From an uncultured Lachnospiraceae bacterium (lineage in GTDB: Bacteria; Bacillota; Clostridia; Lachnospirales; Lachnospiraceae): a stretch of DNA of 64,000 nucleotides. This document shows positions 27,521 to 37,387 of this stretch, piece by piece (the stretch's first letter is position 1; each line of letters starts with the position of its first letter). Both the position numbers and the translations under genes were made by a program. Where the stretch lies: positions 21,476 through 85,475 of the forward strand of contig CAMORO010000002.1 in NCBI GenBank assembly GCA_946623875.1. Direction: 5' to 3'. The notes below the pieces were generated by a model that did not search any database, was not told where the DNA came from, and saw nothing but the letters and a program-made list of their open reading frames with translations.

Positions 27521-28457
27521 CGGGTTGCTCCTCCTTTTTTACTTTATGAAGCGATTTATCCGGAAGCGGTATCTGAACCAGTATTATGGCAACAAACATG
27601 ACAACGCATCCGATACTTTCCCTGAAGCTCATTTTTTCATGAAGCATAAGAGCACCGCCGAGTACTGCAAATACTGCTTCAAAGCTCATTATCAGTGAAG
27701 CGGGAGTCGGATCTGTAAATCTCTGCCCCACCATCTGAAGCGTATATCCCATTCCACCTGATACAAGACCGCAATACAATATAGGTATTATTGCTGTCTT
27801 AATGCTGATAAGTGAAGGTGTTTCAAGGACAAACGCAAGTATTCCCGTAATGACCGAAGCAACCGCAAACTGTATTGCCGATATGGTGACAGGATTGCCT
27901 CTTGACGCAAAATGATCACAACACAGAATATGCCCGCTGTACAAAAGCGCGCAGATACACATAAGTGCATCGCCCTTTGTCAGTATAAGCTTCTGCGTAA
28001 CACATAAAAGATACATACCGCCGACTCCGAGGATAACTGCTTTCCATACCAGCCAGGTATTTCTCTTTTTGAACAGAATATAATTGATGATCGGTACAAA
28101 CAGCATATACATAGCTGTTATGAAGCCTGCTTTGCCTGCAGTTGTATACACTATTCCCGTCTGTTGGAAAAGCGTGGCAAAAGAAAGGAAAACACCACAG
28201 TAAATACCTCCAAGTAAAGTATATTTCCTGTGTGCGGCTCTTACTTCGTCGGTCATTCCCGAAATATTTCGTTCAACCTTTTTACTGAGTATCCATGCAA
28301 CCACACCGACTGCTATTGCGGATATGATCATTCTTGAAACCGTAAACGTGACGGGACCGATACTCTCCATACCGACACGCTGCCAGGAAAATCCCAATCC
28401 CCAGATCACTGAAGTAAATATCAGGATTGTATTTCCGAGCAATTTTGTTTTGTTCAT
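27501..28457 (-). CDS. EamA/DMT superfamily transporter
   Basis: 318 aa, ten predicted TM helices in two EamA halves (about residues 5-155 and 165-300). Typical stretches: TSVIWGLGFSWQRVGM, FAVLGGALMLHEKMS, and an Ile-rich final helix before a basic tail. Drug/metabolite transporter family; the substrate cannot be read from the sequence. It overlaps the Sel1-like gene and lies 15 nt after the GGDEF gene. Confidence 0.9.
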   Translation of the reverse strand: MNKTKLLGNTILIFTSVIWGLGFSWQRVGMESIGPVTFTVSRMIISAIAVGVVAWILSKKVERNISGMTDEVRAAHRKYTLLGGIYCGVFLSFATLFQQTGIVYTTAGKAGFITAMYMLFVPIINYILFKKRNTWLVWKAVILGVGGMYLLCVTQKLILTKGDALMCICALLYSGHILCCDHFASRGNPVTISAIQFAVASVITGILAFVLETPSLISIKTAIIPILYCGLVSGGMGYTLQMVGQRFTDPTPASLIMSFEAVFAVLGGALMLHEKMSFRESIGCVVMFVAIILVQIPLPDKSLHKVKKEEQPDGELQI

Positions 28458-28472
28458 TGAATCCTTACTACC

Positions 28473-29384
28473 TTACGGGTTAAAACTAACCCTTCCTTTT
28501 CCTGTCCTCTTTGAAGAATAAAGCGCTTCATCAGCCTTCTTTAATATTCCGTCTATATCATAGACATTGCCGGTACAATAAACATCGACACTTCCCATGC
28601 TGACGGATAACGGAACTCCTGCTTCCTGCGATACTTTGCTTATTCTTTCTTTAAGATCATTAAGCCGTTCTTTTGCCTGTTCCCTGTTTCCGGGTATGAT
28701 CCCGACAAATTCATCTCCACCCCATCGGCAGACCTGATACTCATATCTTACAGTAAGCCTGAGCTCATTCGCCACTATACGGAGTGCAGCATCACCGGTA
28801 TTATGTCCGTAGCTGTCATTTATTTTCTTGAAATCATCAATGTCGAGAATGAAAAGATATGCATGCGCATAGTCGTTCTTTCTGCAGTTCTGACACCACC
28901 ATATTTCAAAGCTGTCTCTTCCGTACAGTGCGGTAAGCTTATCCCTTGATGCTTTCTGCAGTGTACGCCACAGATTGATACGTGCTTCCTTTGAGGCAAA
29001 TACGATAATGATGGAATCCACTTCTTTGTCCTGTCTGCACGGAATGACAAATTCATCACCGTCACTAAGTTCCATCCTTGAACCGGGCTCAAGCAGCTTC
29101 CCCTTATACATTATTCCGTTCGTGGTTTTCTCAACATTGTAAAACGCCCTGCCGTTCCCGGTATCAAAGCTCCCGTGCTTCCTTGATACAAAACGATAGT
29201 CTACAGAAATGTCCGGCGTTTCCGTCTCGGTCGGGCGCCCCATTGTCTGATGCCCCATAAGAGAATATTCCGTTATCAATCTGCCCTGACAGATGAACAG
29301 ACAGGGACTGAATTCATGTAAATCTTCACTATTTCCCTTATTGTCGCCTGATGCATCCAAAATCATATCGGTATTGTCTTCCAT
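28473..29384 (-). CDS. FHA-GGDEF protein, predicted diguanylate cyclase
   Basis: 303 aa without a membrane segment. An FHA phosphothreonine-binding domain (about residues 25-125; GRPTETETPDISV and FVSRKHGSF are its core) precedes a GGDEF domain with intact GGDEF at 222-226, FLFILDIDDFKKINDSYGH upstream, and DEALYSSKRTGKGRV at the end. It should make cyclic di-GMP in response to a phosphorylated partner. The allosteric I-site position reads RYEY (213-216) rather than RxxD, so product inhibition is probably absent. It is the first gene of the 24897-29384 minus-strand block. Confidence 0.9.
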   Translation of the reverse strand: MEDNTDMILDASGDNKGNSEDLHEFSPCLFICQGRLITEYSLMGHQTMGRPTETETPDISVDYRFVSRKHGSFDTGNGRAFYNVEKTTNGIMYKGKLLEPGSRMELSDGDEFVIPCRQDKEVDSIIIVFASKEARINLWRTLQKASRDKLTALYGRDSFEIWWCQNCRKNDYAHAYLFILDIDDFKKINDSYGHNTGDAALRIVANELRLTVRYEYQVCRWGGDEFVGIIPGNREQAKERLNDLKERISKVSQEAGVPLSVSMGSVDVYCTGNVYDIDGILKKADEALYSSKRTGKGRVSFNP

Positions 29385-29478
29385 ATGATCAACCTTTCAA
29401 AAATGGTTAACTGTTATTTTCTTATCAAACTACCTGCTTCGCTTATGCTTTATAAGCCGCATTCCCGGCGTGCACTTC

Positions 29479-29508
29479 TTGACCTTTGAACAAATTTTGG
29501 TATATTAT
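29479..29508 (+). promoter_or_regulatory. Putative promoter of the tyrosine recombinase gene
   Basis: TTGACC (29479-29484) stands 16 nt before TATATT (29501-29506), or 18 nt before TATTAT (29503-29508). About 75 nt of AT-rich leader separate it from the ATG at 29581. Confidence 0.5.
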
Positions 29509-29580
29509 AAATATCTGAAAAAGCATATAACATTTATTTATACATCAACTATTTTATATCATAAAGGAATTATATTATAT

Positions 29581-30651
29581 ATGTCATCACAGGTCAAACA
29601 AAACAAATACCGTGATTATCACGAACAGAACGATATAAACAACACCCTGAAGCTAAGGGAGATCATCACTACCCTCCCCGGATTTTGCCGTGATTTTTTC
29701 CTCGGGATAAAAGATACCACGTCTACAAGGACAAGACTTGCATATGCGTATGATCTGCGGATTTTCTTTGAGTTCCTTCACGAAACCAATCCGGCATGTC
29801 AAAAGACGGAAATAGAGGAATTCGATATACGCATACTGGATATGCTTAAGCCTATGGATATAACCGAGTATCTTGATTATCTTACCTATTATGTTAAGGA
29901 TGGTGAGACTATCACCAATGATGAGAGGGGAAAACAGCGTAAGCTTTCATCATTGCGAAGCATGTACAACTACTTTTACCGAACGGAAATGATAGAAAAG
30001 AACCCGGCGGCTTTGGTTGAAATGCCCAAGCTTCACAGTAAGGAAATAATACGTCTGGATATAGATGAGGTGGCAAAGCTGCTTGACAATGTGGAGAGCG
30101 GCGAGAACCTTACCAAAAAGCAGATGGAATTCCATGAAAAAACCAAGACAAGAGATCTTGCCCTTATGACACTTCTTCTCGGCACCGGGATCCGTGTTTC
30201 CGAGTGCGTGGGCCTTGATATAAATGATGTTGATTTCAACAACAACGGGATCCTCATCAAACGTAAGGGAGGCTACGAACAGATAGTATATTTCGGTGAT
30301 GAAGTTGAAGCTGTTTTAAGGGAATATATGGAAGAACGCTCTCATGTAATAGCACAGTCCGGTCATGAACAGGCTTTATTCCTGTCATTGCAGAACAAGA
30401 GGATCTCAGTGCGGTCCGTAGAGAAGCTTGTGAAGAAATATGCCATGACCGTTACAACACTGAAAAAAATAACACCTCATAAACTGAGGAGTACATACGG
30501 TACCAATCTTTATAATGAGACAGGAGACATATATCTTGTTGCCGACGTGCTTGGGCATAAGGATGTCAATACGACCAAGAAACACTACGCAGCACAGGAC
30601 AGGAACAGACTGCGGATGGCGGCCAATGCCGTAAAGCTTCGTGAATCCTGA
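29581..30651 (+). CDS. XerC/D-like tyrosine recombinase
   Basis: 356 aa. An N-terminal core-binding SAM-like domain (about residues 30-140) precedes a catalytic domain with R205 (TGIRVSE), a Lys in KRKGG near 228, H300xxR303 (PHKLR), H326 (LGHK) and nucleophile Y336. All catalytic residues are present. Adjacent phage, att or transposition genes are absent, so chromosome-dimer resolution or another housekeeping role is more likely than a mobile-element integrase; this is inference. ATG 29581 is 12 nt from AAAGGA; earlier codons in frame have no ribosome site. Confidence 0.9.
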   Translation: MSSQVKQNKYRDYHEQNDINNTLKLREIITTLPGFCRDFFLGIKDTTSTRTRLAYAYDLRIFFEFLHETNPACQKTEIEEFDIRILDMLKPMDITEYLDYLTYYVKDGETITNDERGKQRKLSSLRSMYNYFYRTEMIEKNPAALVEMPKLHSKEIIRLDIDEVAKLLDNVESGENLTKKQMEFHEKTKTRDLALMTLLLGTGIRVSECVGLDINDVDFNNNGILIKRKGGYEQIVYFGDEVEAVLREYMEERSHVIAQSGHEQALFLSLQNKRISVRSVEKLVKKYAMTVTTLKKITPHKLRSTYGTNLYNETGDIYLVADVLGHKDVNTTKKHYAAQDRNRLRMAANAVKLRES

Positions 30652-30681
30652 AATAAAATGTGCTGCCCGGTTATTATTCTA

Positions 30682-30711
30682 TTGCTAACAACAATGTTAA
30701 ACGGTTATAAT
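30682..30711 (+). promoter_or_regulatory. Putative promoter of the MscS-type channel gene
   Basis: TTGCTA (30682-30687), an 18-nt spacer and a perfect TATAAT (30706-30711) lie in the gap after the recombinase gene, 75 nt before the ATG at 30787. Confidence 0.55.
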
Positions 30712-30786
30712 AATGGTTGGATTCAATAAGCGAAAACATCTGAATACTTACTTGAATTCCAAAAAGAATTAAAGGAAGGCCTGTAT

Positions 30787-32226
30787 ATGGATAATTTGAC
30801 TAATGCTAAAATCTGGGATGCCAAATTCCTGAGAATACTTATACCTGTTATTATCGGTTTTCTCATAATAAATGCGATCAAAAGAATATTCAGAAAGCGT
30901 GCGCAGATCCAGAAAAACCTGCACGAAAGATATCTGGCCCAACTTATGGAACTCGTGGTAATAATAGTGTGCCTTATAGATATCGTCGGTGTCATTGATG
31001 AAACAGATGATCTGGCTTCGCTCCTGATAAAAGGATCCGCTCTTATCGTTGCAATACTCGGTTTTGCCGCACAGACCGCAATTTCCGATATTATATGCGG
31101 CTTCCTTATAAGTATTTTCAAGCCGTTTGAAATAGGTGACAGGATCATCGTCGAAGGACAGGATCCCGGAATTGTTGAAGACATCACTCTTCGCCATACC
31201 GTATTAAAGATTTACGATGATCTGCGAATTGTTCTTCCGAACAGCCAGCTTAACACGAAGACACTTATAAATACAAGCTACAAGAATAAGGAACGGCGCG
31301 GTGTCCATCTGCAATTCTCGGTGAGCTATGAAACGGATGTCCAGAAGGCAATAGATGTCATACGTGACTGTGTGGCAGAGAGTCCGTATACACTTATGGT
31401 AGAAAACAACGGTATCATCGAAGACTCCGGTCCGGTATACTTCCTAAAATTTGCGGACAGTGCCCTTATACTGGAAACTACTATCTTTATAAACAGGAAT
31501 ACAAGCAGTTACATAGCTACTACCGATATAAATCTCCGTGTTAACAATGCATTTAAGGAGAACGGTATCGAAATTCCTTATAACTACCTTAACATTATTC
31601 AGTTTGAAGGTGAAAAGGCTGTTGTCGAAGTTGACGACAATCCGGATAAAGCCAAAAAGAAAAAGTCTTCTCCGTCCAAGCGTCATTACAGAACAAACAC
31701 TGTAAGGCTTCTGGATAATTGCAGCAATATTAAAGATGCTGTGGATCTGGCGGATGTCTTTGCCAAAAAACAACGGCTTGAACCGGCTGCAAAGATGCAG
31801 CTTGAGCTGCTGACCGAGGAAACCATCGGAGTTATCAGCAGTATAGTTGAAGGTGCCAATACAAGCTTCTGGATAGAGGGAAGCGGTCTTAAATACAGGA
31901 TCCATGTAAGCTTCTCAGCCAAACTGGACAGTGCCGAATACAAGAAGCTCATTAATCTCTCATCTTCCGGTAAAAATGAAGCTGCCAAAGGTTTCACGGC
32001 CAGAATATGGGATATCATGATCAGAGGTCTGAATGATACGCAGAATTCGGACAATGATAAGAATAATAACGGTACAGGTGCAGGATACAACTGGTCCTTA
32101 AGCGAAACAGATGAAGTAAATGAAGAAGAGATTTCCGAATCGATACTTGCCGCGATCGCTGATGATATCAAGGTAAGCGTGACCAAGGATCGTGTTAATT
32201 TCATGGTTATAAAATCATTACAATAA
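30787..32226 (+). CDS. MscS-family mechanosensitive channel
   Basis: 479 aa. Three N-terminal TM helices (about residues 15-33, 45-65, 75-105); the last one with the pore-lining pattern ILGFAAQTAISDIICG leads into the beta domain FEIGDRIIVEGQDPGIVEDI, the MscS signature. A 190-residue cytoplasmic extension beyond the usual MscS end (about 290-479) is charged and helical with no recognised domain. It protects against hypo-osmotic shock. Start ATG 30787 has AAGGAAGG upstream. Its stop is about 40 nt upstream of the lexA promoter. Confidence 0.92.
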   Translation: MDNLTNAKIWDAKFLRILIPVIIGFLIINAIKRIFRKRAQIQKNLHERYLAQLMELVVIIVCLIDIVGVIDETDDLASLLIKGSALIVAILGFAAQTAISDIICGFLISIFKPFEIGDRIIVEGQDPGIVEDITLRHTVLKIYDDLRIVLPNSQLNTKTLINTSYKNKERRGVHLQFSVSYETDVQKAIDVIRDCVAESPYTLMVENNGIIEDSGPVYFLKFADSALILETTIFINRNTSSYIATTDINLRVNNAFKENGIEIPYNYLNIIQFEGEKAVVEVDDNPDKAKKKKSSPSKRHYRTNTVRLLDNCSNIKDAVDLADVFAKKQRLEPAAKMQLELLTEETIGVISSIVEGANTSFWIEGSGLKYRIHVSFSAKLDSAEYKKLINLSSSGKNEAAKGFTARIWDIMIRGLNDTQNSDNDKNNNGTGAGYNWSLSETDEVNEEEISESILAAIADDIKVSVTKDRVNFMVIKSLQ

Positions 32227-32242
32227 GCTCAAAGGATCAGGG

Positions 32243-32256
32243 CGAACAGTTTTTCG
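32243..32256 (+). promoter_or_regulatory. Second, weaker LexA box candidate
   Basis: CGAACAGTTTTTCG resembles the Gram-positive LexA site CGAACRNRYGTTYG with two departures. It lies just upstream of the lexA -35 element, about 50 nt before the better box. Confidence 0.4.
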
Positions 32257-32266
32257 GAATATATGT

Positions 32267-32295
32267 TTGCATTTGAAAAAATTATATGTTATACT
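32267..32295 (+). promoter_or_regulatory. lexA promoter
   Basis: TTGCAT (32267-32272), a 17-nt spacer and TATACT (32290-32295) give a near-consensus sigma-A promoter 51 nt before the lexA start, with the LexA box immediately downstream. Confidence 0.7.
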
Positions 32296-32304
32296 CTTCC
32301 TATC

Positions 32305-32318
32305 AGAACGGATGTTTG
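32305..32318 (+). promoter_or_regulatory. LexA (SOS) box overlapping the lexA start site
   Basis: AGAACGGATGTTTG fits the Firmicute consensus CGAACRNRYGTTYG at every position except the first base. It lies 10 nt after the -10 element, where a bound repressor would block initiation, so lexA is predicted to be autorepressed. Confidence 0.75.
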
Positions 32319-32345
32319 AACATTCGTCATTTAAGGAGGTTATAT

Positions 32346-32960
32346 ATGGCTTACGGTAAGATAACTGCAAAACAGCAGGAAATCCTTGATTATATTAAGA
32401 AAGTGACGCTGCAGCGCGGATATCCTCCGGCTGTGAGGGAAATATGTGAGGCTGTTAAGCTTCGTTCGACATCCTCGGTGCATGCACATCTTGAAACCCT
32501 GGAGAAAAACGGATATATCCGACGTGATCCTTCCAAGCCGCGTGCCATTGAAATAATCGATGACAGCTTCCAGATGGTAAGACAGGAAATGACCTCTGTT
32601 CCGATAGTCGGACAGGTCGCTGCGGGATTACCGATACTTGCCGAGCAGAATATTAACGGCTACTTCCCCCTTCCCATGGATGTTGTTCCCAACAATGAAG
32701 TTTTTGTTCTTAAGGTCAAGGGCGAGAGCATGATCAACATCGGTATCATGGATGGTGATCAGATATTTGTGGAATGCTGCAATTCCGCGAATAACGGAGA
32801 TGTGGTGGTTGCCATGATCGATGACTCCGCCACTGTGAAGACCTTCTACAGGGAGGACGGTCATATCAGGCTGCAGCCCGAGAATGATACAATGGAACCT
32901 ATCATCGTAGATAGCTGTCTGATAATAGGCAAGGTATTCGGAGTGTTCAGAAGGATGTGA
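32346..32960 (+). CDS. lexA: SOS repressor LexA
   Basis: 204 aa. The N-terminal winged HTH (residues 1-70; SVHAHLETLEKNGYI recognition region) is followed by the S24 autoprotease domain: cleavage site A93-G94, nucleophile S128 (GESM) and general base K165 (ATVKTF). All active residues are intact. ATG 32346 has AAGGAGG 6 nt upstream; the longer open frame back to 32286 runs through the promoter and operator and is rejected. Its 3' end overlaps convergent rsfS by 14 nt. Confidence 0.97.
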   Translation: MAYGKITAKQQEILDYIKKVTLQRGYPPAVREICEAVKLRSTSSVHAHLETLEKNGYIRRDPSKPRAIEIIDDSFQMVRQEMTSVPIVGQVAAGLPILAEQNINGYFPLPMDVVPNNEVFVLKVKGESMINIGIMDGDQIFVECCNSANNGDVVVAMIDDSATVKTFYREDGHIRLQPENDTMEPIIVDSCLIIGKVFGVFRRM

Positions 32961-33336
32961 TCACCTTACCGTCACTCCAGATGCGTTCAAGGTTATAAAA
33001 GCTTCGATTTTCTTCATCAAACAGATGAATTACGAAATCAACATAATCCATAAGTATCCAATTCGCCGAATCATATCCTTCGATCTGTTTCGGCGAAATG
33101 TGTTTATGGGCAAGCTTTTCCTCAACATTATCACACATTGCCTGGATCTGGTTTGAATTTGATCCGGACGCGATTATGAAGTAATCCGCCATAACACTTA
33201 TCCTGCTGATATCTATAACACGGATATCCATTGCCTTCTTATCAAGCAATGCATCGGTTGCTGTCCTGATAATATCTTTTAATTCATTGGAAATGCCTGT
33301 ATCTGTTCCTTCAATCATTTTATTAGTGTCACCCAT
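32947..33336 (-). CDS. rsfS: Ribosomal silencing factor RsfS
   Basis: Binds uL14 and blocks subunit joining when nutrients are scarce. 129 aa from ATG 33336, with typical DIRVIDISRISVMADYFIIASGSNSNQIQAMCDNVEEKL and WILMDYVDFVIHLFDEE sections (Iojap/DUF143 family). ATG 33336 is chosen because AAGAGG lies 10 nt upstream; an ATG at 33363 would extend it by 9 residues. It overlaps the end of yqeK by 8 nt. The nadD-yqeK-rsfS order is conserved in Firmicutes. Confidence 0.93.
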   Translation of the reverse strand: MGDTNKMIEGTDTGISNELKDIIRTATDALLDKKAMDIRVIDISRISVMADYFIIASGSNSNQIQAMCDNVEEKLAHKHISPKQIEGYDSANWILMDYVDFVIHLFDEENRSFYNLERIWSDGKVITSF

Positions 33337-33934
33337 TGATCTGTTTCCTCTTATAGTATTCATATGCGTTCATGGTAGTAATATCAATACTGTTTTCACT
33401 GCTTGAAAGATAACGTATCGTATCACCCATTATCATCACCAGAGCTTCATCGATATTATCCGAATTAAATGCCCTGCTCCGTATCCTGTCAAGATCTGAG
33501 GCTTTACTTCTTGTCGGCTCAATATAATCCGATATAAACACTATCTTTTCAAGAAGAGACATATTCTGTCGTCCTGTTGTATGCCATCTGATCGCATTAA
33601 GAATATCCTTATCCTGAATACCGTATTTTTTCCCGGCAAGATATGCTCCATATTTAGCATGAAGAAGAAAACCGTTTGCCTTCTCGAAGCCTGTGATCTC
33701 TATATTATTTTTCATACACTGCTCTATCAGTTCATCATCCTTGTAACTCTTCGCGCAGTCATGCAGAATGCCCGCGATCTGGGCCTTGTAAACATCTTCA
33801 TCATATTTCATGGCAAGTGCAGAAGCAATTCCGGCGACTCCGACAGAGTGTATATATCTGTGATGTTTAAGCTGTTTCTCCATCTTGTCATACAATGAAT
33901 ATATGAATTTATCATCGTAATTATATGAGCTCAT
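33329..33934 (-). CDS. yqeK: HD-domain hydrolase YqeK (bis(nucleosyl)-tetraphosphatase type)
   Basis: 201 aa. HD-domain metal ligands: H in HRYIHSVGVAG, HD in GILHDCAKS, H in AKYGAYLAG/HAKYG and a late D in FISDYIEPTRS. This pattern is that of YqeK proteins, which cleave diadenosine tetraphosphate symmetrically. The start overlaps the nadD stop by 1 nt (TAATG), so the two are coupled. Confidence 0.92.
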   Translation of the reverse strand: MSSYNYDDKFIYSLYDKMEKQLKHHRYIHSVGVAGIASALAMKYDEDVYKAQIAGILHDCAKSYKDDELIEQCMKNNIEITGFEKANGFLLHAKYGAYLAGKKYGIQDKDILNAIRWHTTGRQNMSLLEKIVFISDYIEPTRSKASDLDRIRSRAFNSDNIDEALVMIMGDTIRYLSSSENSIDITTMNAYEYYKRKQING

Positions 33935-34563
33935 TATCTGTATAATCCTTTTGACTGAATAATGTTTAATACAGCTTCGGGAACATAGTAACGTATTCCA
34001 CGTCCCTCTCTTAAGTTATTGCGTATCATGCTTGAAGAAATATCTATATCGGGTGTATCAAGAAGCCTTATGGATGAATTGTATTCAGACTCAAGATGCT
34101 TAACAATAGACAGAAGCCGTTCATCGGGTTCATGACCCCTGGGTGCTACCACCAGAATACATTTATCAAAAATGGTCTGTGAGTCATGCCATGTTTCGAT
34201 ATTATATATCGAATCCTCACCTATTATAAAATACCATTCATTGTCGGGATATATCTCACTTAGCTCAGTTAATGTCTCACTGGTATAAGTATTGCCTCTC
34301 TTACGTATTTCATGATCCGAGACGGCAAAATGATCGTTACCTTCAACAGCGGCGCAGACAAGTTCCATGCGTATCGATGCATCAAGTATCTTTGAAGGAT
34401 CCTTTAAATACGAACATCCTGTAGGCATAAATATTATACTGTCAAGCTCAAGGAGCTGAAACGCATTCTCTGCAAGGATCAGATGTCCGATATGAATGGG
34501 ATTAAAGGTTCCACCCATTATACCTATCTTTTTGTTTGATGGATTTAAGTCTGACAAAGTCAT
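33934..34563 (-). CDS. nadD: Nicotinate-nucleotide adenylyltransferase
   Basis: Joins nicotinate mononucleotide and ATP to deamido-NAD. 209 aa; nucleotidyltransferase motif GGTFNPIHIGHL at the N-terminus and the C-terminal ISSSMIRNNLREG (SxxxxR/K) loop are both present. GGAGAG stands just before the ATG. A fragment of the dispersed inverted repeat lies about 30 nt upstream of the start. Confidence 0.96.
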   Translation of the reverse strand: MTLSDLNPSNKKIGIMGGTFNPIHIGHLILAENAFQLLELDSIIFMPTGCSYLKDPSKILDASIRMELVCAAVEGNDHFAVSDHEIRKRGNTYTSETLTELSEIYPDNEWYFIIGEDSIYNIETWHDSQTIFDKCILVVAPRGHEPDERLLSIVKHLESEYNSSIRLLDTPDIDISSSMIRNNLREGRGIRYYVPEAVLNIIQSKGLYR

Positions 34564-34593
34564 TTCTCTCCACCTGCCTTTTCCTTCACTGTA

Positions 34594-34611
34594 TGCAACT
34601 ATTCAGAACAG
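34594..34611. repeat. Single end of the dispersed inverted-repeat family
   Basis: TGCAACTATTCAGAACAG differs at one base from the terminal repeat of the 20126 element. No partner end is found in the 69-nt gap between nadD and yhbY, so it is a solo end or relic. Confidence 0.6.
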
Positions 34612-34632
34612 CACGGATATTTACATGATCCG

Positions 34633-34926
34633 TTACGCTAAGGGAAGCTTGATCGTTGGTTTGTCCCTGTTCGGTTTATAAAGAATTATCTTTTTCCCGA
34701 TGACCTGAACTATCCGGGAATGAGTTCTTTCAGCTATGATCTCAGCTATTGCATGCGGATCGTCTGCACAGTTCTTAAGTACTCCTATCTTTATAAGCTC
34801 ACGTGCATTAACGGCTTCCTCCACCGAAGCGATAACCTCAGGAGATACACTCGCTTTACCTATATGTACCACAGGCTCCATGGTAGATGCAAGACTTTTT
34901 AAATATGCTCTCTGTTTGCTTGTCAT
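34633..34926 (-). CDS. yhbY: YhbY-type CRM-domain RNA-binding protein
   Basis: 97 aa, a single CRM domain associated with pre-50S particles. MTSKQRAYLKSLA, VVHIGKASVSPEV (the GxxG loop), ELIKIGVLKNC and VQVIGKKIILYK match the family well. It sits between obgE and nadD as in many Firmicutes; GAGG is 7 nt before the ATG. Confidence 0.94.
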   Translation of the reverse strand: MTSKQRAYLKSLASTMEPVVHIGKASVSPEVIASVEEAVNARELIKIGVLKNCADDPHAIAEIIAERTHSRIVQVIGKKIILYKPNRDKPTIKLPLA

Positions 34927-34946
34927 TGTTTTCCTCTTTCAACTGA

Positions 34947-36294
<1,348 letters not shown>

Positions 36295-36303
36295 AAATAC
36301 TAC

Positions 36304-36588
36304 TTACTGTTCCACAGGATATACAGAAGCCTGTTTCTTATCTCTTCCTCTTCTTTCGAACCTCAGAACACCGTCAACTAATGCAAACAATGTATCATCA
36401 CCGCCGCGTCCGACATTAATGCCGGGATGTATCTTGGTTCCGCGCTGTCTGTATAATATATTACCCGCCTTAACGAACTGTCCGTCAGCTCTCTTCGCAC
36501 CAAGTCTCTTGGATTCGGAATCTCTGCCGTTCTTGGTGGAACCGACTCCCTTCTTATGAGCGAAATATTGAAGGTTCAATTCAAACAT
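36304..36588 (-). CDS. rpmA: 50S ribosomal protein L27 with cleavable N-terminal extension
   Basis: 94 aa bL27. The N-terminal MFELNLQYF precedes [15 protein letters not shown]; Firmicute L27 is cleaved after the LQ-aromatic-F sequence by the Prp protease so that the mature tail can reach the peptidyl-transferase centre. The prp gene lies 5 nt upstream on the same transcript. GAGGAGG precedes the ATG. Confidence 0.97.
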   Translation of the reverse strand: MFELNLQYFAHKKGVGSTKNGRDSESKRLGAKRADGQFVKAGNILYRQRGTKIHPGINVGRGGDDTLFALVDGVLRFERRGRDKKQASVYPVEQ

Positions 36589-36593
36589 GACCG

Positions 36594-36908
36594 TTACACC
36601 TCCTCAATTATCAATTTCAAATTATCTCCGTATTTTTTCTCGATGGATTCCAATCCGAGAACCAGAGAGTCCATAAGCAATTGCCCTTTTTCATCCGGTT
36701 CTTCGATAAAATCCCATCGAAGAGAACCGTTATCAACCCCTCTCACTTTACTTCCTGTAAGCTTTTCCAGTGAATTGGCAGTGTTGATAACAAGTATGGA
36801 TACCGCAGAACAAATGATATCCTTTCCGGCATCTTCGAAACCGGAATGTCCTTTGCACATAAAAGTCTGATATCTGTTATTGTGCTTCAAAACCATTGCC
36901 GTGATCAT
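36594..36908 (-). CDS. prp: Ribosomal-processing cysteine protease Prp
   Basis: 104 aa. The catalytic His21 lies in [10 protein letters not shown] and Cys33 in [10 protein letters not shown], the conserved Prp dyad. It removes the N-terminal nonapeptide from L27. It is encoded between rplU and rpmA, the diagnostic position in Firmicutes. The ribosome site before the ATG is weak, which fits low-level production between two ribosomal proteins. Confidence 0.95.
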   Translation of the reverse strand: MITAMVLKHNNRYQTFMCKGHSGFEDAGKDIICSAVSILVINTANSLEKLTGSKVRGVDNGSLRWDFIEEPDEKGQLLMDSLVLGLESIEKKYGDNLKLIIEEV

Positions 36909-36929
36909 TTAACATACCTACCAAGCTGA

Positions 36930-37235
36930 TTACGCATTGATCTTATCAATCTTAACCTGTGTGTATGCTTGTCTGTGACCATTCTTCTTATGATATCCGC
37001 TCTTTCTCTTGTAACGATAAACAATGACCTTTTTACCGCGTCCGTTAGATACTACGGTGGCTTCAACAGTGGCATTGGCTACATCGGAACCAACCTTAAG
37101 CTTATCGTCGCTTACAGCAATAACATTGTCAAAGGTTACGTTAGCGCCTTCCTCGACACCGAGCTTCTCAACCTTGATCACATCACCTTCGGAAACCTTA
37201 TACTGCTTTCCTCCTGTTGCTATAATAGCGTACAT
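36930..37235 (-). CDS. rplU: 50S ribosomal protein L21
   Basis: 101 aa bL21 beginning MYAIIATGGKQYKVSEGD and ending KRKSGYHKKNGHRQAYTQVKI, both typical. The start is at 37235, with AGGAGG 7 nt upstream; the longer open frame runs into the 5' leader and is rejected. It is the first gene of the rplU-prp-rpmA-obgE-yhbY-nadD-yqeK-rsfS run. Confidence 0.97.
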   Translation of the reverse strand: MYAIIATGGKQYKVSEGDVIKVEKLGVEEGANVTFDNVIAVSDDKLKVGSDVANATVEATVVSNGRGKKVIVYRYKRKSGYHKKNGHRQAYTQVKIDKINA

Positions 37236-37310
37236 AGGGCACCTCCTATTCTGATTACTCGCTGGCTTCGGTAGTGCGCGGCACATTTATAACCCCACCA
37301 AGCGGCATAC
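37236..37310 (-). ncRNA. Probable L21 leader RNA
   Basis: The 75-nt untranslated leader between promoter and rplU is GC-richer than its surroundings and has short complementary blocks, for example around TGCCGC and GTGCGCGGCA. Firmicute rplU messages commonly carry the autoregulatory L21 leader element in this position. The assignment rests on position and base-pairing potential only. Confidence 0.45.
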
Positions 37311-37316
37311 TCCAGT

Positions 37317-37345
37317 AGTTTAACATGTCTTATAAACGTTGTCAA
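37317..37345 (-). promoter_or_regulatory. rplU operon promoter
   Basis: On the minus strand TTGACA (37345-37340) is followed after 17 nt by TAAACT (37322-37317). The perfect -35 box and ideal spacing fit a strong ribosomal-protein promoter. Confidence 0.75.
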
Positions 37346-37387
37346 ACCATTTTTATCATATTCTCATCAGAACAGAAAATTCCCTGC

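Noticed and set aside
29581-30651. Recombinase as evidence of a prophage or integrative element
   Set aside because: Neighbours are housekeeping genes; no att duplication, phage or conjugation gene is visible.
30652-30786. Terminator after the recombinase gene
   Set aside because: No stable hairpin with a T tract is visible; only a promoter-like sequence could be supported.
34612-34632. Small hairpin ACGGAT/ATCCGT as terminator of nadD-upstream region
   Set aside because: Only 6 bp, no T tract on either strand.
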